64,000 bases of DNA, taken from contig OX637394.1 of the NCBI GenBank assembly GCA_951799425.1, positions 28,122,001 to 28,186,000 on the forward strand. The letters run 5' to 3'. Position numbers and translations under genes: made by a program. Positions 22,695 through 34,078 of this stretch are shown here, piece by piece; position 1 is the stretch's first letter; each line of letters opens with the position of its first letter. The stretch comes from Ilex aquifolium. Lineage: Eukaryota; Streptophyta; Magnoliopsida; Aquifoliales; Aquifoliaceae. The notes beneath the pieces were generated by a model. That model did no database searches and had not been told where the DNA came from. It saw nothing but the letters and a program-made list of their open reading frames with translations.

Positions 22695-22845
22695 GTGCAT
22701 GGGTGTTTATACCACAATCTATGTGGTATTAAATGCATGTGGACATGGGCATCACATTCATGGGATGTTAGCATGGGTGTGGGTGTGTTTGTGCATGGGT
22801 ATTGTATCACAATCTATGTGGTATTAAATGCATGTGGACATGAAA
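22695..22845 (+). repeat. Direct repeat of about 50 bp inside solo LTR 1
   Basis: The segment ACAATCTATGTGGTATTAAA followed by TGCATGTGGACATG occurs twice (about 22712 and 22811) with a shared CATGGGT lead-in, spaced about 100 bp apart. Confidence 0.8.
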
Positions 22846-23261
22846 AAAGTTGCTCATTGGCGGTCATAGCATATTGGGCATAAGGTTGTGTCACATTCAT
22901 GGGAGTCATTCATGAGTGTGGTGGTATGATTGCATTAATCAACACCATACTTGGTGTTTGATGGTGGGCTCGGGAAAGATGGATTGAATATTCATTTGAG
23001 TTGCCCGGTTACATGCATAAAGGGAAAAACTTGTGTCTGGGTATAGCAAGAAGGGATAGATCCCCCCTCGGGTGCAAGACCCGGTTACATGGTTCAGGCA
23101 TTTGTCCGGCGGTGAAATTCCAGAAAAGTGCCATGGTTTACGGAACCGGCGGTTGAGATACCAAAATCCGTTGCCCAACAAAGACACAAGGGTTTTGATT
23201 TATCAATGGTCGTTGAGTGGATAACATCAACGACGGATTTTACGACACATTGACATTTCAT

Positions 23262-23570
23262 TGTGTGTGTGGGAGCCGGGGAGGCTCGGGGTGTGTTACA
23301 TGATTGAGTCTCATCTCACTCATGGCATGTTGTACACATTGACATTTGCATTGTGTTGTCGAGCTGGGAAGGGCTCGGGGTGAGTGCGTAAATGAGTCAC
23401 ATCTCATTTCACGTTGAGCCGGGGCAGGCTCGGGTTGAGTACATGAGTCTCATCTCATTTCATGGGGCTTAGGTAGCCCGGTTTAACATACATGGCATTG
23501 ACATGTAAAGGGAGTCAGAGTGGACTCGGGTTGAGTGCACATGGGTGGGTCTCACCTCATTCATGGCATG
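23262..23570 (+). repeat. Degenerate tandem repeat, about four units, in solo LTR 1
   Basis: Units carry GAGCCGGGG..GGCTCGGG(T/G)TGAGT, then GAGTCTCATCTCATTCATGG, then CATTGACAT. About four copies of 65-85 bp are visible. The matching part of solo LTR 2 (near 56940-57010, reverse strand) shows only about one unit, so copy number changed between the two LTRs. Confidence 0.75.
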
Positions 23571-25369
23571 ACATTATAGCATTACATCATTTAATTGTAT
23601 ATTATTTGATGGAATGGTTACGGATTTATGGATGTTGCATGTGAACATTTCATATGCATATAGGTTGAGGAGTAGCCTCTGTAGGAAATACTCTACTGGG
23701 CGTTGGCTCACCCTATACGGGAACACATTTCAGGTGGAGAGATACACCAGCGGATGGCTCCATTTTGGGACCCTCATGCTTGAAGAAAGCCGCATGTGGC
23801 TTTACTTAATGTTTTGTGTAATTACATGTTAGAAACTATATTTTGGGGCATGTAATGCGTAAAATAATTGTAATAGAACTTATAAAGACTATTGTTAGAT
23901 TAGCCTTTCATGTTTGATATAAGTATTGATAAATGGACCCGGTGCGGTCAAGTTTTACTTATAAATGGACCCTGTGTGGTCATTGTGTTATATTGGGCCT
24001 CGGATGGGCCATGTTAATATATACTGCACAGGTTGTGTTTTGGGTAGAGCTCCCCGTACAAATGAGACTCTGCCCGAATTTCGGTAAATTAAGGACCCCG
24101 GTAAATGGGGCATGACGGTGTGATATCGAGTTACTCGGTATCCACTAGTATTCCGCGGGTTGATGGGTAATCAACGGACCCCCGGATTTTGGGGCGTCAC
24201 ACTGGGGGTTTAAGATCTCGCCCTCTTGGGAGGAGGGGAAGACACCACCCTAGTGGCATAAAGAGCCTCCATCATTGCTCTATCAACAACAGGAGCACCT
24301 GTGAAATTTGAATAAGAGAAAGAATTCATGGAAACTGAAGACATCATCAAATTTACCCTAAAGAAACAAATAACTTTCTTCTTCTGTCTGGGAGAGACTC
24401 TAAACTAACTCAACCCGAACATAATGGCGAAAAAAATGCTTGATAGGATGATCCCTCATAGCTTGGATCGGGCAAAGCTAGAAAGAAGTCGAACATGCAA
24501 TGAGTGCAAAGAAGCCAAACATGCAATAAGTACAAGAGAGATATGATAGTCGAGCATAAAAGCAGAGGTAAAAATCATACCTATCTTGGTCCTTGGAGGA
24601 GTATCCCATCTGAAGGGAACCAAATCACGGTCCTCCTCAGCAGCCCACTCTCCTCCGACAAAGAAAAACCTAGACTTCCAACTGTGATAGTTGGAGGGCA
24701 ATCTAGTGATTAGTTTCCCCTACCGGAGCAAAACGGTACCATCCTTGATAGGGAACGAGATTCTCCAAAAGCATATATAAAGTCAAGAAATCCTCAAAAA
24801 GGGGGAGAGACACCCTCACCAAGAACCAGTCACCACATTGAAAAGAATGCCAAAAGTACCCTTCATCCATTCTGAGTCAACCTCCCCAGTGCAAGCGACA
24901 AGTGACCCAAAACCTGGCAAATGGGTCTAGGTATGGGAAACCTTAATCTTGTCTCCAAGACATCCTCATAGAAAACTATCTCCCAGAGGAATCATAACAC
25001 GTCAGTTCATCCTTCTGGGCTCGACAGCAAAGAGGGATATGGGACGAAGATATGATCCTAACGATGTCATCGTCACTATCTATGGAGCTAAAAATGGATG
25101 TTACCTTCGAGCTGTCATTGTTAGCAGCTCCCTTGCCTCGTTGTGATGCTTGTGTAGAATCCATCATCATACCCTCTAAAGATTGGGTGCCTATCAAAAT
25201 TAGAGCCAATATCAGAAAAGGATACCAAAATAACGGAAGAATGAAAGGACGAACAAAATCGCCTTAACTGAGTGAAAGGCATCACTCTCTCTCTCTCTCC
25301 CTAGCAAAGCCCAGACCCTCCAGGATTCTACCCTCACTGCTGAGCACGCCATCCTCTTACTGCCCTCTG

Positions 25370-25615
25370 CCAACGCCAGTGTCCAGCTATCCATCGGCGT
25401 CGCCCACTCCAGTGCCCAACTCCTCCATGGCGTCGCCCATTCTAGTGCCCAGCTCCCCCATGACGTCACCTATTCCAGCACCTAGCTCCCTTATAGCGTC
25501 GCTTCCTCCACTAGCCATGATGTCGCCCATGGCTTCGACATGGCGTTGCCTATGGCCTCGCCCATGGCGTCGCCTATGGCCTCGCCCATGGCTTCGCCCA
25601 TGGTGCCCCTTTGTA
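25370..25615. repeat. GC-rich degenerate tandem repeat in the RT-C 3' region
   Basis: Repeats of CCATGGCGTCGCC and GCCTATGGCCTCGCC, with an earlier set built on CAGTGCCCAACTCCTCCATGG. Read antisense it gives the periodic string GEAMGEAIGDAMGEAIG. It lies between the antisense gene start and the 3' LTR. Confidence 0.8.
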
Positions 25616-25966
25616 TCGTATTCCCTTTGAGATCCATGCTTCTTTTCTTTGTCGACCTCTCCCTACTGCTTGAGGAACAAAGGGAAGAGACCTCCAACCT
25701 TCAATAAGGGAAGATCACTGTCAAGTATATATGTATAACCTTTTGTAACCCTAGCCTTTTGTTGTCGTAAAAGGAAAAGGAGATCTCTGTGGTAAAGGAA
25801 CGGAGCTTTGCACATTCAATGAGACCAATGACTATCCGCTAGAACCATGTGTGTCCATCAATGGTGATACCAAACGGGAAAATAAGCTTCAAAAATGCAA
25901 TGGAGAGGAAACCTGAAGAGAAGAAGGAGCTCATTTATGCCCTCAACACCCATATCACTACTAGGG

Positions 25967-25986
25967 CTTGGGGCATGGGGGACAAA
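25967..25986 (+). other. RT-C polypurine tract
   Basis: GCTTGGGGCATGGGGGACAA lies directly before the 3' LTR start TGAC, the expected place for plus-strand priming. Confidence 0.75.
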
Positions 25987-26458
25987 TGACTAGACCAGAT
26001 TTAGACCAGGTCTAGGCCCAGTTCAGGCTTAGCTCATGGCTTCAACCCAGTTCAAAACTCAAGAGTTTAAAAAGAGTCAACGCATGTGGAAAAACAATCA
26101 TCAGGATAACCATTACTCCAAGATAATACACATCCCCAATTGTAGCTAGCCTCCTCGATAAGCTAGTATCTTGACCCTTACATCACCACCTCAACTAGGG
26201 CTCTGCGTCTATAAATTGTAAACCCCTCACACAGAGAGGCGGACACCTCTCCTTGAGCGTATTCTTGCTCTTTCTCTTCCTACTACCTTGTACTCTTTCA
26301 TTAATAGAGTTTTTCGGCCACCATTGCCGCCTTCAGTGATTAGGTCACCCATATCCAACCACCCAATCTTTATCTATTATTATTAATTGCTTCATTAATT
26401 GTTTTACATCACACACTCGACTAATTTAATTGTGCATTGTCAACTTTGTGTATTATCA
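25987..26458 (+). repeat. RT-C 3' LTR
   Basis: 472 bp, TGACTAGACC to ATTATCA, collinear with the 5' LTR once the 514-bp insertion is removed. The shared TATA region (TCTATAAATTG) lies at about 26208. Confidence 0.92.
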
Positions 26459-26463
26459 GTAAG

Positions 26464-27534
26464 GATAATTGTTCTCCGTGATTTTTTTTGGGCTATTTAA
26501 AAAAAGGTTGTGAGGGAGCGACCGATGGTAGACTCTGCAGGAGCTTCAGAAAAACACTAGAGTCATAGCTCGACCTCAACTATACCAAGTCATTAGAAGC
26601 AGGTCAACAATTTACTCTTTGCGAATCGAACCTGAATGATCATTACCAAGACAACCTTTTATGGGACACTTCATGCCACTAGACCACTGATGGTTGTTCT
26701 CCATGAATTTTTTTAGTTTAGGTATGCCCCTTTTTGAAATAAAAGGTTCGCAGATGCAACAAATTAAGCACAAAATTTATGAGTATAATGCAAGGAACTT
26801 GATATTGTTGGCTTTGGGCCCCATGTTATGATAGCATGGATTTAGCTAAAGAGGATGACTACGGTAATGCAGTAGGTACCGTATTAAAAGTTGCATCTCA
26901 AGAATCATGATCAATCATAAAAAGGGATTGATCATTAAAAAAAAAAATTTTACATGTCTAAGTTGTAAATTTTAAGGGTAAAATTACAACTGTCAATGTT
27001 ATTAACGATCGATTATGAGATTTCATAATCGATCACAATCATAATTGATCGCATGGTATTTTTTTGGTACAGTGCATACTTTTTTTATATTATTGTAATA
27101 TTTTCCTTAGTGGAAGGGTGCTAAGATCTTAAAATGCAAGAATGGTGTGGAAATTATCCAATTTTGCATCTGCTACTAGATTCCCTCAATTTAACCAATT
27201 AGCTCCACACACAATGAATTCAAGTGTGTCCCTCACAAATTGCAATCGTCGGTGAGATGTGGAGGGAATTGGCTCCCAACTGAGAATCCACCTTTTATTT
27301 TATTTTTTTTTAACAATTACCAACATCTCTGGTGTATTAACTTTAATAATTCTCTTTTCTCAAGTTCCCATCACTAATAAATCACAGGTGATCTGACATT
27401 AACATGGCAACTGCCACTAATTATATGGTCCCCACACCACGCCCACCCATGTGTCCAACTGATTGCTTAGAGACAAAGCTGCTACCAACCATCATAGCTG
27501 CTCTGCTATGTGGTGATGATAGATAAATGGTAAT
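26464..27534. other. Spacer, no gene recognised
   Basis: AT-rich DNA with a related pair of short segments (TTGTTCTCCGTGATTTTTTT at about 26468 and GTTGTTCTCCATGAATTTTT at about 26693) and a perfect hairpin at 27007-27034. No protein match recognised. Confidence 0.5.
27007..27034. repeat. Perfect 12-bp inverted repeat with 4-nt loop
   Basis: GATCGATTATGA and TCATAATCGATC are exact reverse complements separated by GATT. A third, partial copy (CATAATTGATC) follows within 25 bp. Confidence 0.85.
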
Positions 27535-28187
27535 TTGACACAAATACGATACCACTAAATAAGTTTGAGTTGATTATTTTTTGACATAAATCTGTGTATG
27601 ACACAATCCGTCAACATGAAGTTTCAATGGGTCGTATTCGGATTCAACCCGCTCAATCTAAAATTGACCCAATTAACCCGTATATTTAATCGGGTTAACA
27701 CGAACCCGCTTAAGCAGTTTTTCAACTCGAATAACCCCACACTATATAAATGCACTTACTTGTTGGATTCCTAACCCTAAATTCATTTCACATCTTAGAC
27801 CTCACATTTACTCTGCTTCTCTCTCGCCTCTCCATCCTCTTCATTGACCACCGCCAAACCACCCCTAAATTCATTGCACTTAGTTGTTGGATCCCTAACC
27901 CTAATCCTCCTCAATTATTATTATTATTAAATTAATTTTTATTTTGTAGAAAAAATATGAGCATGAATTCAATTAAGTAAAAATAGAATATTAACGTTAA
28001 ATTTTTTATTCAAAATTTATGTGGGTCAACACGAATATAAACACGAACACGACACGAAATTAAACAGGTCAACTCGACACGACACGATTAGTTAAATGAG
28101 TTGGGTTAGAGTTGACTAATTTTTGACACGAACGCGCAATAACGCGACACGAACTCGACACGACACGACTCGATTGCCACCCCTAAT
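27535..28187. mobile_element. Non-autonomous repeat rich in ACACGAC, possibly hAT-derived
   Basis: The right part (28020-28187) is dense in GTCGTGTC complements (ACACGAC, CTCGACACGACACG) and ends GCCACCCCTAA, the mirror of TTAGGGGTGGCAA termini common in plant non-autonomous elements. A related stretch lies at 45606-45892, ending GACACCCCTAA. The middle (27735-27910) holds a diverged internal duplication around TTGTTGGATTCCTAACCCTAA. The left end and target duplication could not be defined, so the superfamily is a guess. Confidence 0.45.
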
Positions 28188-28189
28188 GA

Positions 28190-29381
28190 CACATACGCTT
28201 GTACCTCGGTTCCAATTATGGAATTGGAAAATTATTTTTTAGTATTATAGTTTTTTTTAAAATAAAAATGTTATTAATATGAAATGATCTTACTTTAATA
28301 TTTTTTATTATATTATTTGCATGATAATTACTACAAATGAATCAATTGAAAATGAATAATCATAAATTATTTTACATATAATACGATATCAATTTTTTTT
28401 AATACCATAATCTTTTCTTTTCGGCTTTCTCACACACCCAACCAATTGCTGACATGATGTGACCTGCCAAGCTCCCCCCCTTTCAAGGGCTTTTTTAATT
28501 AATCACAAAAGAACAAGATTAGAGAGGTATCTTCCTTGTTTGATAAATGAGCTGGTTGGAATTGGACTAGAAAAATATATACACTGATGGAGCTGTCTAC
28601 CTTACCCCCAAAAAAAAATGGTACCATATCAATATTTATCATTTTTATGGTCATTTTTATCATTGTTGTGAGTATTTTTATCACTATTGTGATACCGAAA
28701 AAAAAGTGATAAAAATAACTACCATAACAGTGGTAAAATACACTCACAAAAATGATAAAATCACTGACAAAAGTGATAAATCACCCACAAAAATGATAAT
28801 TTTTTTTTTACTAAAGAAAAATGAAAAAAAAAACTATAAAATTAACAAAAATACCCACAAAAGAGATAAATTTTTATTATAAAAATACCGATAAAAATTA
28901 TAAAAATACTCAAAAAATAATAAATTTTTAGAGGTACACTACTAAATTTTTTTATTTGGTAACTTAATCAAGTCCTAAAGTGATATAGGGAATCAGTGAA
29001 CATTGGAAAGTTAAAAGGGTTCTTTAAAGATTTCTAGTTGAAATGAGGTTGTCTTCGGACTTAAGCAGCACTTGTCCCCATCATTATTAGACCATAAATT
29101 TTATCCAGAATTCTCATACATCATGGCCAGATTTTAGCATCTTTCCAAATATCATAATATTAATGCTAATTTATTTTAAAATGAAAAGAATGCCAGTTTT
29201 CACTTTTACCTTCTGCCAAAAAGGAAAGAATGTTAGTTGACCACAATATTCTGCTTAAGTTAGATAGAAAATTTGGTTTTTATAGTATTAATGGTTGGCT
29301 GGCTCCATCAATAAAAACCTAAATGTTTCATGATTTCTTGATGCTTCATCTCGTCTCAGTTATCATTTGTCGGGATTTTTT
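28190..29381. other. AT-rich spacer with GATAAAA-type repeats
   Basis: No gene recognised. 28620-28930 is built from variants of AAAATGATAAAATCAC and its complement TTTTTATCATTGT, giving an imperfect inverted arrangement around 28690. The rest is simple AT-rich DNA up to the RT-A target site. Confidence 0.55.
28616..28950. repeat. Degenerate repeat of GATAAAA units, partly inverted
   Basis: Left of about 28690 the unit appears as TTTTTATCA; right of it as TGATAAAA, with at least ten occurrences in all. This is low-complexity DNA with potential to fold back. Confidence 0.6.
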
Positions 29382-29386
29382 GGAGG

Positions 29387-30095
29387 TGTTTACACTAAAA
29401 AATAATAAAATCAAAGGGTGATACGTGAAATGGATCCGACGATCAAAAATGAGTCTTTAAGAATCCACAATTAGCAGAATAGTTAGAAGAATGAGACTCT
29501 TAGAATTCTGAGAAACGAGAAAACGTGGCATCATGAGCAGCCAATTGAAGACGGTTTAGCGCACATCCATGCATCTCGAGGGGCAATACCATGATCACAG
29601 TAAGGCCAGAAAAGATGTGTCGACGGTTGAAGGTCATCTCTATAAATAGCAGAGGTTAGACCATTGAGAACGGATCACAGATCAAACACACAAACTCTTC
29701 ATAGAGCCAACCTAACTTATATTTATTTCTTGCTTCTGAGCAATTTAATTTTTCTTGTAATCATCACTCTGGTGATTTTTTTATTACTTTTATTTAATAT
29801 TTTGTTTAGTACTCGTTTCATCTTCCATATTCGGATTTAGTTTACTTGTTACTTTTCATTTTCGTTGTTCTCTTTACAGTGTAGTCCATTACGCTTTTAT
29901 TTGGAAAATTATTTAAAGTTCTTGAACCATACGACATAGAAAAACACTCAGAAGTAACCTTACGTCTCGCTACAATCACTTGAACAATCACGATTTTAGA
30001 ATGTCACGCTCGTTCGAGTAGATAAGGTCATACGTGTTTGAATTCTAAGTCTAATCGGACTTTGGCACACATGTAATCCAAAAAGACGCCAAACA
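29387..30095 (+). repeat. RT-A 5' LTR
   Basis: TGTTTACACT to CGCCAAACA, collinear with 54846-55553. A TATA box in CTCTATAAATAG lies at about 29640, with the same box in the 3' LTR at about 55100. Confidence 0.93.
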
Positions 30096-30100
30096 TATTT

Positions 30101-30123
30101 TTTGGCGTGCCAGGTGGGACCCC
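30101..30123 (+). other. RT-A candidate primer binding site
   Basis: TTTGGCGTGCCAGGTGGGAC starts about six bases after the LTR, the expected place. The complementary tRNA was not identified, so this is by position only. Confidence 0.4.
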
Positions 30124-30616
30124 GAGAAGGAGCGTGGTGAATACTCGAGGGAAAGCCAAAGTTGGCGCATCAGAAGTGTCTCCAGTGCACGAGTTTATTG
30201 AAGAAAGTAGGTCTGGCACCCCTAACCTGCAAGAAGATTTACCTCCACTCAGGGGGTAAGAAAACAGCGAATCCGAAAGGTTTTATCACACGAAGTCTCT
30301 CAATAGGTCTTCGGGTTTATCCAATGCATAGGAGATTTGATTAGAGAGGAATCTGGCCGCACGAGACAAGCATTGGAGCGAGTCGATGATAGTTTGAACC
30401 GCCCAGGGGGCATGAGATAGCCATTGTTTCCCCCTATACAAAATTTCTAGTAGAAGCACCATAATCATTGTTTTCCCCGTATGTGCCGCCACAGAGGGAG
30501 CAATAGGCAAAGAATGGCCACAGGCACAACAACAAACCTTTTTTTCAGGAGGAAGTGGTCGCCAATCCCAAGGTTGGGGGCAAAGAAGGCAGTCGCCAAT
30601 CATTCTTGTGGCAGCA
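30124..30616 (+). pseudogene. gag: RT-A gag, N-terminal remnant
   Basis: Discontinuous frame with stops; readable pieces include SLNRPGGHEIAIVSPYTKF (about 30393-30450). It is cut off at 30616 by RT-B. The central gag domain that should follow is missing from the window, so DNA was lost when the RT-B right end was deleted. Confidence 0.55.
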
Positions 30617-32947
30617 TGTAACACCCCGAATTTTCTTTTATATATTTATAGAGATATATATATAGTAAATAATATTTGTAAAGATGTAGATATATGTAGT
30701 GACATAAGAATAAACCGTAGGAATAAATGCTATGGAGACAATTTGATTGGGAAGTTACGTGTCGGAGATGTTTAAACTTGGAAAGGGTGATTAGACAAGT
30801 TTCTAAAAGTTTGTAGGTCAAAATAATGATTCCATTGAATCCGGAAGGTCGAAAAAACATTGGGAGTGGTAATATGGATGTATTGGAAGTTAGAAAGTGT
30901 CTCGGAGTTAAAATACACTTTAGCGAGAATTTGGGTAAAAATGGGTATTGAACACTACTTAGTGTTTTGGCCATAACTTTTTATCCTTAAATCCAATTGA
31001 TCTGAAATTTTTACAGTAGATAGTAAACATCTAGGGCTACAAAAGTATGTCTCATGAAAATTTTCTAATTCGACCTCTAAATGGGTCAAAACTGCATTGG
31101 AAGTTGAAACAAAAATCTGGAAGTCAAATCGTACCGGTACGCGTACCGGTACGCTGAAATCCAGAAGCTAAATCGTACCGGTACGCTGGACTCCAGAAGC
31201 TCAACCGTACCGGTACGCGTACCGGTACGCCCGATAGAAACCAGCCCGATCCGACTGCGGGTCTTTCTCTATTTCTTCCACTATAAATACTTAAGGCCGA
31301 CTATTTGAGCCTCATTTCACCCATCCAAACCCTAGGCACCCTTAGAGAGCAAAAGAGGGAGAGAAAAACACAAAAATTGGGAGAGATTTACAAGATCAAA
31401 GCCCTAGTTTTCAAGATTTCACTTCTCCATCCATTCCCTCTTCTATAATTTCACTTCACCCTCACTCAAACCTCTTAGAACCAAAAGAGAAAGTAGCAAG
31501 GGAGCAAGAAAAAGGGGAAAATGGAGTCTTTAAAGCTTGGGTTGCTAGAGATACTTGGTTGAGGTAGGGGATTTCTTCCTATGTTCTTACATTGAGGCTA
31601 GGGCTACATTATATGTATTCTTTTGGTTTAAAATCATATGTACTTGCTATTAAATACATGATTCTTGTTCCTCTTGAAATAAATGCCATGTTTTAAACAT
31701 TGTGATGGTTGGGTAGCTATTAAATTTCTCCTTTTCATCTTCAAACCTTGGTTCTAAAGAGAAATAGACTTTTCCCTCTATTTTTCCTTAGTATTGCTTT
31801 CAAAACTTTAGTGTTTGATATTGTACACCAAAATGTTACTTATGATGATCTCTTGTTCATTTTCTTCCATCATATTATGAAACATTATATTAGAAATTGT
31901 GGAATTTGGTAATTCCTTGAAATGTTGATGAATTGAGAATATGTTGGTTTCCTCAATTGTATGGTTGTTGTGAGGGACTTGGATTGCCTTCGAGAGATGC
32001 CGTAGAGTGTTAGAGGTTAGTCTACCCCAGTGGGGGGTGAGATGGTTTCCTAGCACTTGTAGTGGGTTGTCATTTGGTAATGAAACCACTATCGTTCACT
32101 GGAGTTCGAACAAGGGATAGTATACTTTTCCTAGGAAGGGACTCGTCACTGCCATTGGGATGGTAGACGCCCTTTCCTATAGTGCTTGTGATTATGATGT
32201 AAATAGGTGGACTAGGTACAATCGTTGGGTAGATTCATGAGAAGCAATCAACATACATGGTACGGGGATGAATCAATATACATAAGAACATGAGATCATT
32301 ATTATTGTTACGGAATGGTTTCCAACAAGTGTTTGTGGAGGTATGGGACTCCACAAGGACCTGTCGGAAATGGTTATGGTGATAATTGTGACTGAGCTTT
32401 ACGGTTCATTTAAATTCTTGCGAACATTTAAACTTGAGATCTATTTAAAAATATCCTGCTTTTCCTTCAAAATGGTATATATGCTATTTGTGAAAATGAG
32501 ACCAACCGTTTTATATGTTTTTCTAAACCTTGTTTGAGTGTGGGAAGATTTTGCTACAGAGCTTCGTGCTCATCCCCTACAAATTACATTTTTCAGATTT
32601 GGTGCTAGAGGAGGATCTCGGCATCGACGAGTCAGGGCATTGGGAGGCTCCACTCGAGGGGAACCTAGATCCCGAGGTGGATATGTAGAGATGTAGCTTC
32701 TTTTGTACTAGACTAGGGTATTCTTTTGGACACTGTAAGGTCTAGTTTCTTTTGCTATTCCGCTGTGCTACTTTAATTAATTTTTGAGATGTAAATGCCA
32801 TGGTTGGGCATATTCTTTTGGATAATGATGTAAATATTTTATGGATGATGAATGAAGTTTAATTTATTTATGGATGATATTAGTGCTCTCATGATGTAAA
32901 TGGTTTTAGTATGTAATGCCATCCAGGGTGTGTTTTGGGGCGTTACA
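30617..32947 (+). repeat. RT-B 5' LTR (2331 bp)
   Basis: TGTAACACCCCGAATT to TTTTGGGGCGTTACA, followed three bases later by a tRNA-Met primer site. TATA box TATAAATA at 31282-31289. A cluster of GTACCGGTAC palindromes lies about 100-150 bp upstream of it (31131-31228). Confidence 0.92.
31131..31228. repeat. Five copies of the palindrome GTACCGGTAC in the RT-B LTR
   Basis: Copies start at 31131, 31143, 31175, 31207 and 31219. Flanks are also repeated (GCTGAAATCCAGAAGCTAAA against GCTGGACTCCAGAAGCTCAA), giving a 32-bp unit in the middle and pairs 12 bp apart at both ends. Position just upstream of the TATA box suggests an enhancer-like or protein-binding array, but this is inference. Confidence 0.95.
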
Positions 32948-32949
32948 GA

Positions 32950-32963
32950 TTTGGTATCAGAGC
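32950..32963 (+). other. RT-B primer binding site, initiator tRNA-Met type
   Basis: TTTGGTATCAGAGC contains an exact TGGTATCAGAGC primer site directly after the LTR. Confidence 0.92.
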
Positions 32964-33148
32964 CTAGGCTTTAGGTCTTACATGGGAGCTGTAGGTTATG
33001 AATTATCACTAGAGACTTAGGTTTAGGGTGAAGGGAATTGTTATGTTAAATATTGTGTATGCCTTGTGCTTAAATCAAGACATCCTACATATCACTTTAG
33101 TTTATGTCTTGTACATCAATGAAACTAAATTGTGAATTGATGTGCAGG

Positions 33149-34078
33149 ATGGACGGTGAACGTGTACGTGGACGTGGACGTGGGCGTGGTCGTGGAGGCC
33201 AAGCAAACCCACCACCGCCACCACCTCCCGATGCAATGAATGGCATTTATCAATGCCTAAGGGAGCTGACCACTCTGGTACAACACCAGAATGGGAACAA
33301 CCATAACGGTGGGGCTCATCCACTAGCCCAAGTACCGGGCAACGGAGAGGAGAATAGGAGAATGATAGTTCTCCGAGAGTTTCTGAGGCAACGCCCGCCT
33401 ACTTTCCAAGGGAGCTCTAACCCTTTGGATGCGGATAGATGGATCCGCCGAGTGAAAAAGATTTGTGACGGCATGGGAGTTGCCGAGGACTTACGGGTGG
33501 GCTTAGCTATCTACTTGTTCGAGGGAGAGGCCGACCATTGGTGGGACTCAGTGAAACGAAGGAGGAACACCGATGCACTTACTTGGGAGGAGTTCGACCA
33601 AATCTTCCAAGACAAGTACTTCCCTGAATCAGTCAGGGACAAGATGAAGGCCGATTTCCTTGCTCTACGACAGGGTAGCATGACAGTGGCCGAGTACGAG
33701 AGGAGGTTTGATGAGCTATCCCGTTACGCTACGGAGTTTATAGCTACTGAGGCCAACAGGGCCAAGCGCTTTGAGCAGGGCTTGAGGCCGACTATCAGGG
33801 AGAAGCTGGTGGCTCTCAAGATCCGAGAGTGTGGGGATATTGTTGATAGAGCTACACTAGTGGAGAGAGATATAGATGACAGCCAGCGACGACAGAGCTT
33901 CGGGAGAGGAGGTCCGATCAGGACGGGCCCTAGCACTAGTGGAGCACAGAGGGCGGCACCCTACCGTCGCCCAGATCAGGCAGGGGGACAGAGATCTCAA
34001 ATAGCTCGAGGAGCCGGAGGTGTACCGGGGAGGACAGCCACAGACCCCCGTCAGTGTTTCACATGTGGAACGTACTAC
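33149..34078 (+). pseudogene. gag: RT-B gag, truncated in its zinc knuckle
   Basis: I choose the ATG at 33149 because the Arg/Gly-rich N-terminus (MDGERVRGRGRGRGRG) follows it; the upstream in-frame Met codons precede an unlikely leader. A Pro run, then the retrotransposon gag domain follow, with RPPTFQGSSNPLDADRWI, GEADHWWDSV, FPESVRDKMKADFLALRQG and EYERRFDELSRYA (33395-33725). The frame has no stop across about 310 codons. It ends in CFTCGTYY, where only the first two Cys of the CCHC knuckle remain before RT-A sequence takes over in the same frame. The resulting 441-codon open frame (33104-34429) is a chimera. Confidence 0.88.

Larger units (their letters stand above)
21289..24201 (+). mobile_element. 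Solo LTR 1 (2.9 kb) with exact 5-bp target duplication
   Basis: Starts TGTGAAACCTCGG and ends GGGGCGTCACA. CTGGG flanks both sides (21284-21288 and 24202-24206). No primer site or genes are inside, so this is one LTR left after recombination between the two LTRs of a gypsy element. A TATA box (TATAAATA, 21679-21686) is present. The same family occurs inverted at 56087-58569. The long LTR with TGT(A/G)A..CC and GGGGCGT(T/C)ACA termini resembles the LTR of RT-B. Confidence 0.92.
20380..25210 (-). pseudogene. RT-C antisense accessory gene (Transposase_28-like), split by a solo LTR
   Basis: On the strand opposite to gag-pol, between integrase and the 3' LTR, lies a broken gene read from about 25170 leftwards. 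It has an acidic N-terminus (MMMDSTQASQRGKG, then SIDSDDDIVRII), a middle part with FPYLDPFARFWVTCRLHWG and WKSRFFFVGGEW (24600-24690), and, beyond the solo LTR at 21289-24201, a coiled-coil tail rich in Ala, Glu and Arg (20523-20880, with REAAKRVV further on). The middle resembles the family often labelled 'putative gypsy type transposon' (PF04195). Its function is not established. Stops and shifts are frequent. Confidence 0.65.
13294..26458 (+). mobile_element. RT-C: full-length Ty3/gypsy Tat-type retrotransposon, dead
   Basis: Both LTRs are present and the element is flanked by GTAAG at 13289-13293 and 26459-26463. Internal order is primer site, gag, protease, reverse transcriptase, RNase H, a second 'archaeal-type' RNase H, integrase, then a long 3' region with an antisense gene. 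Two RNase H domains together with an extra ORF after pol are known features of the Tat clade. Two later insertions are removed to recover the original: 13442-13955 in the 5' LTR and 21289-24201 in the antisense gene. The LTRs differ at many positions and every gene is broken, so the insertion is old. Confidence 0.92.

Noticed and set aside
22552-22883. Plus-strand His- and Met-rich frames in solo LTR 1
   Set aside because: They arise from the CATGGGT/ATGTGG direct repeats inside an LTR.
30286-30974. Minus-strand frames of 112 and 124 codons
   Set aside because: They cross the RT-A/RT-B junction at 30617 and match nothing; antisense shadows of gag and LTR.
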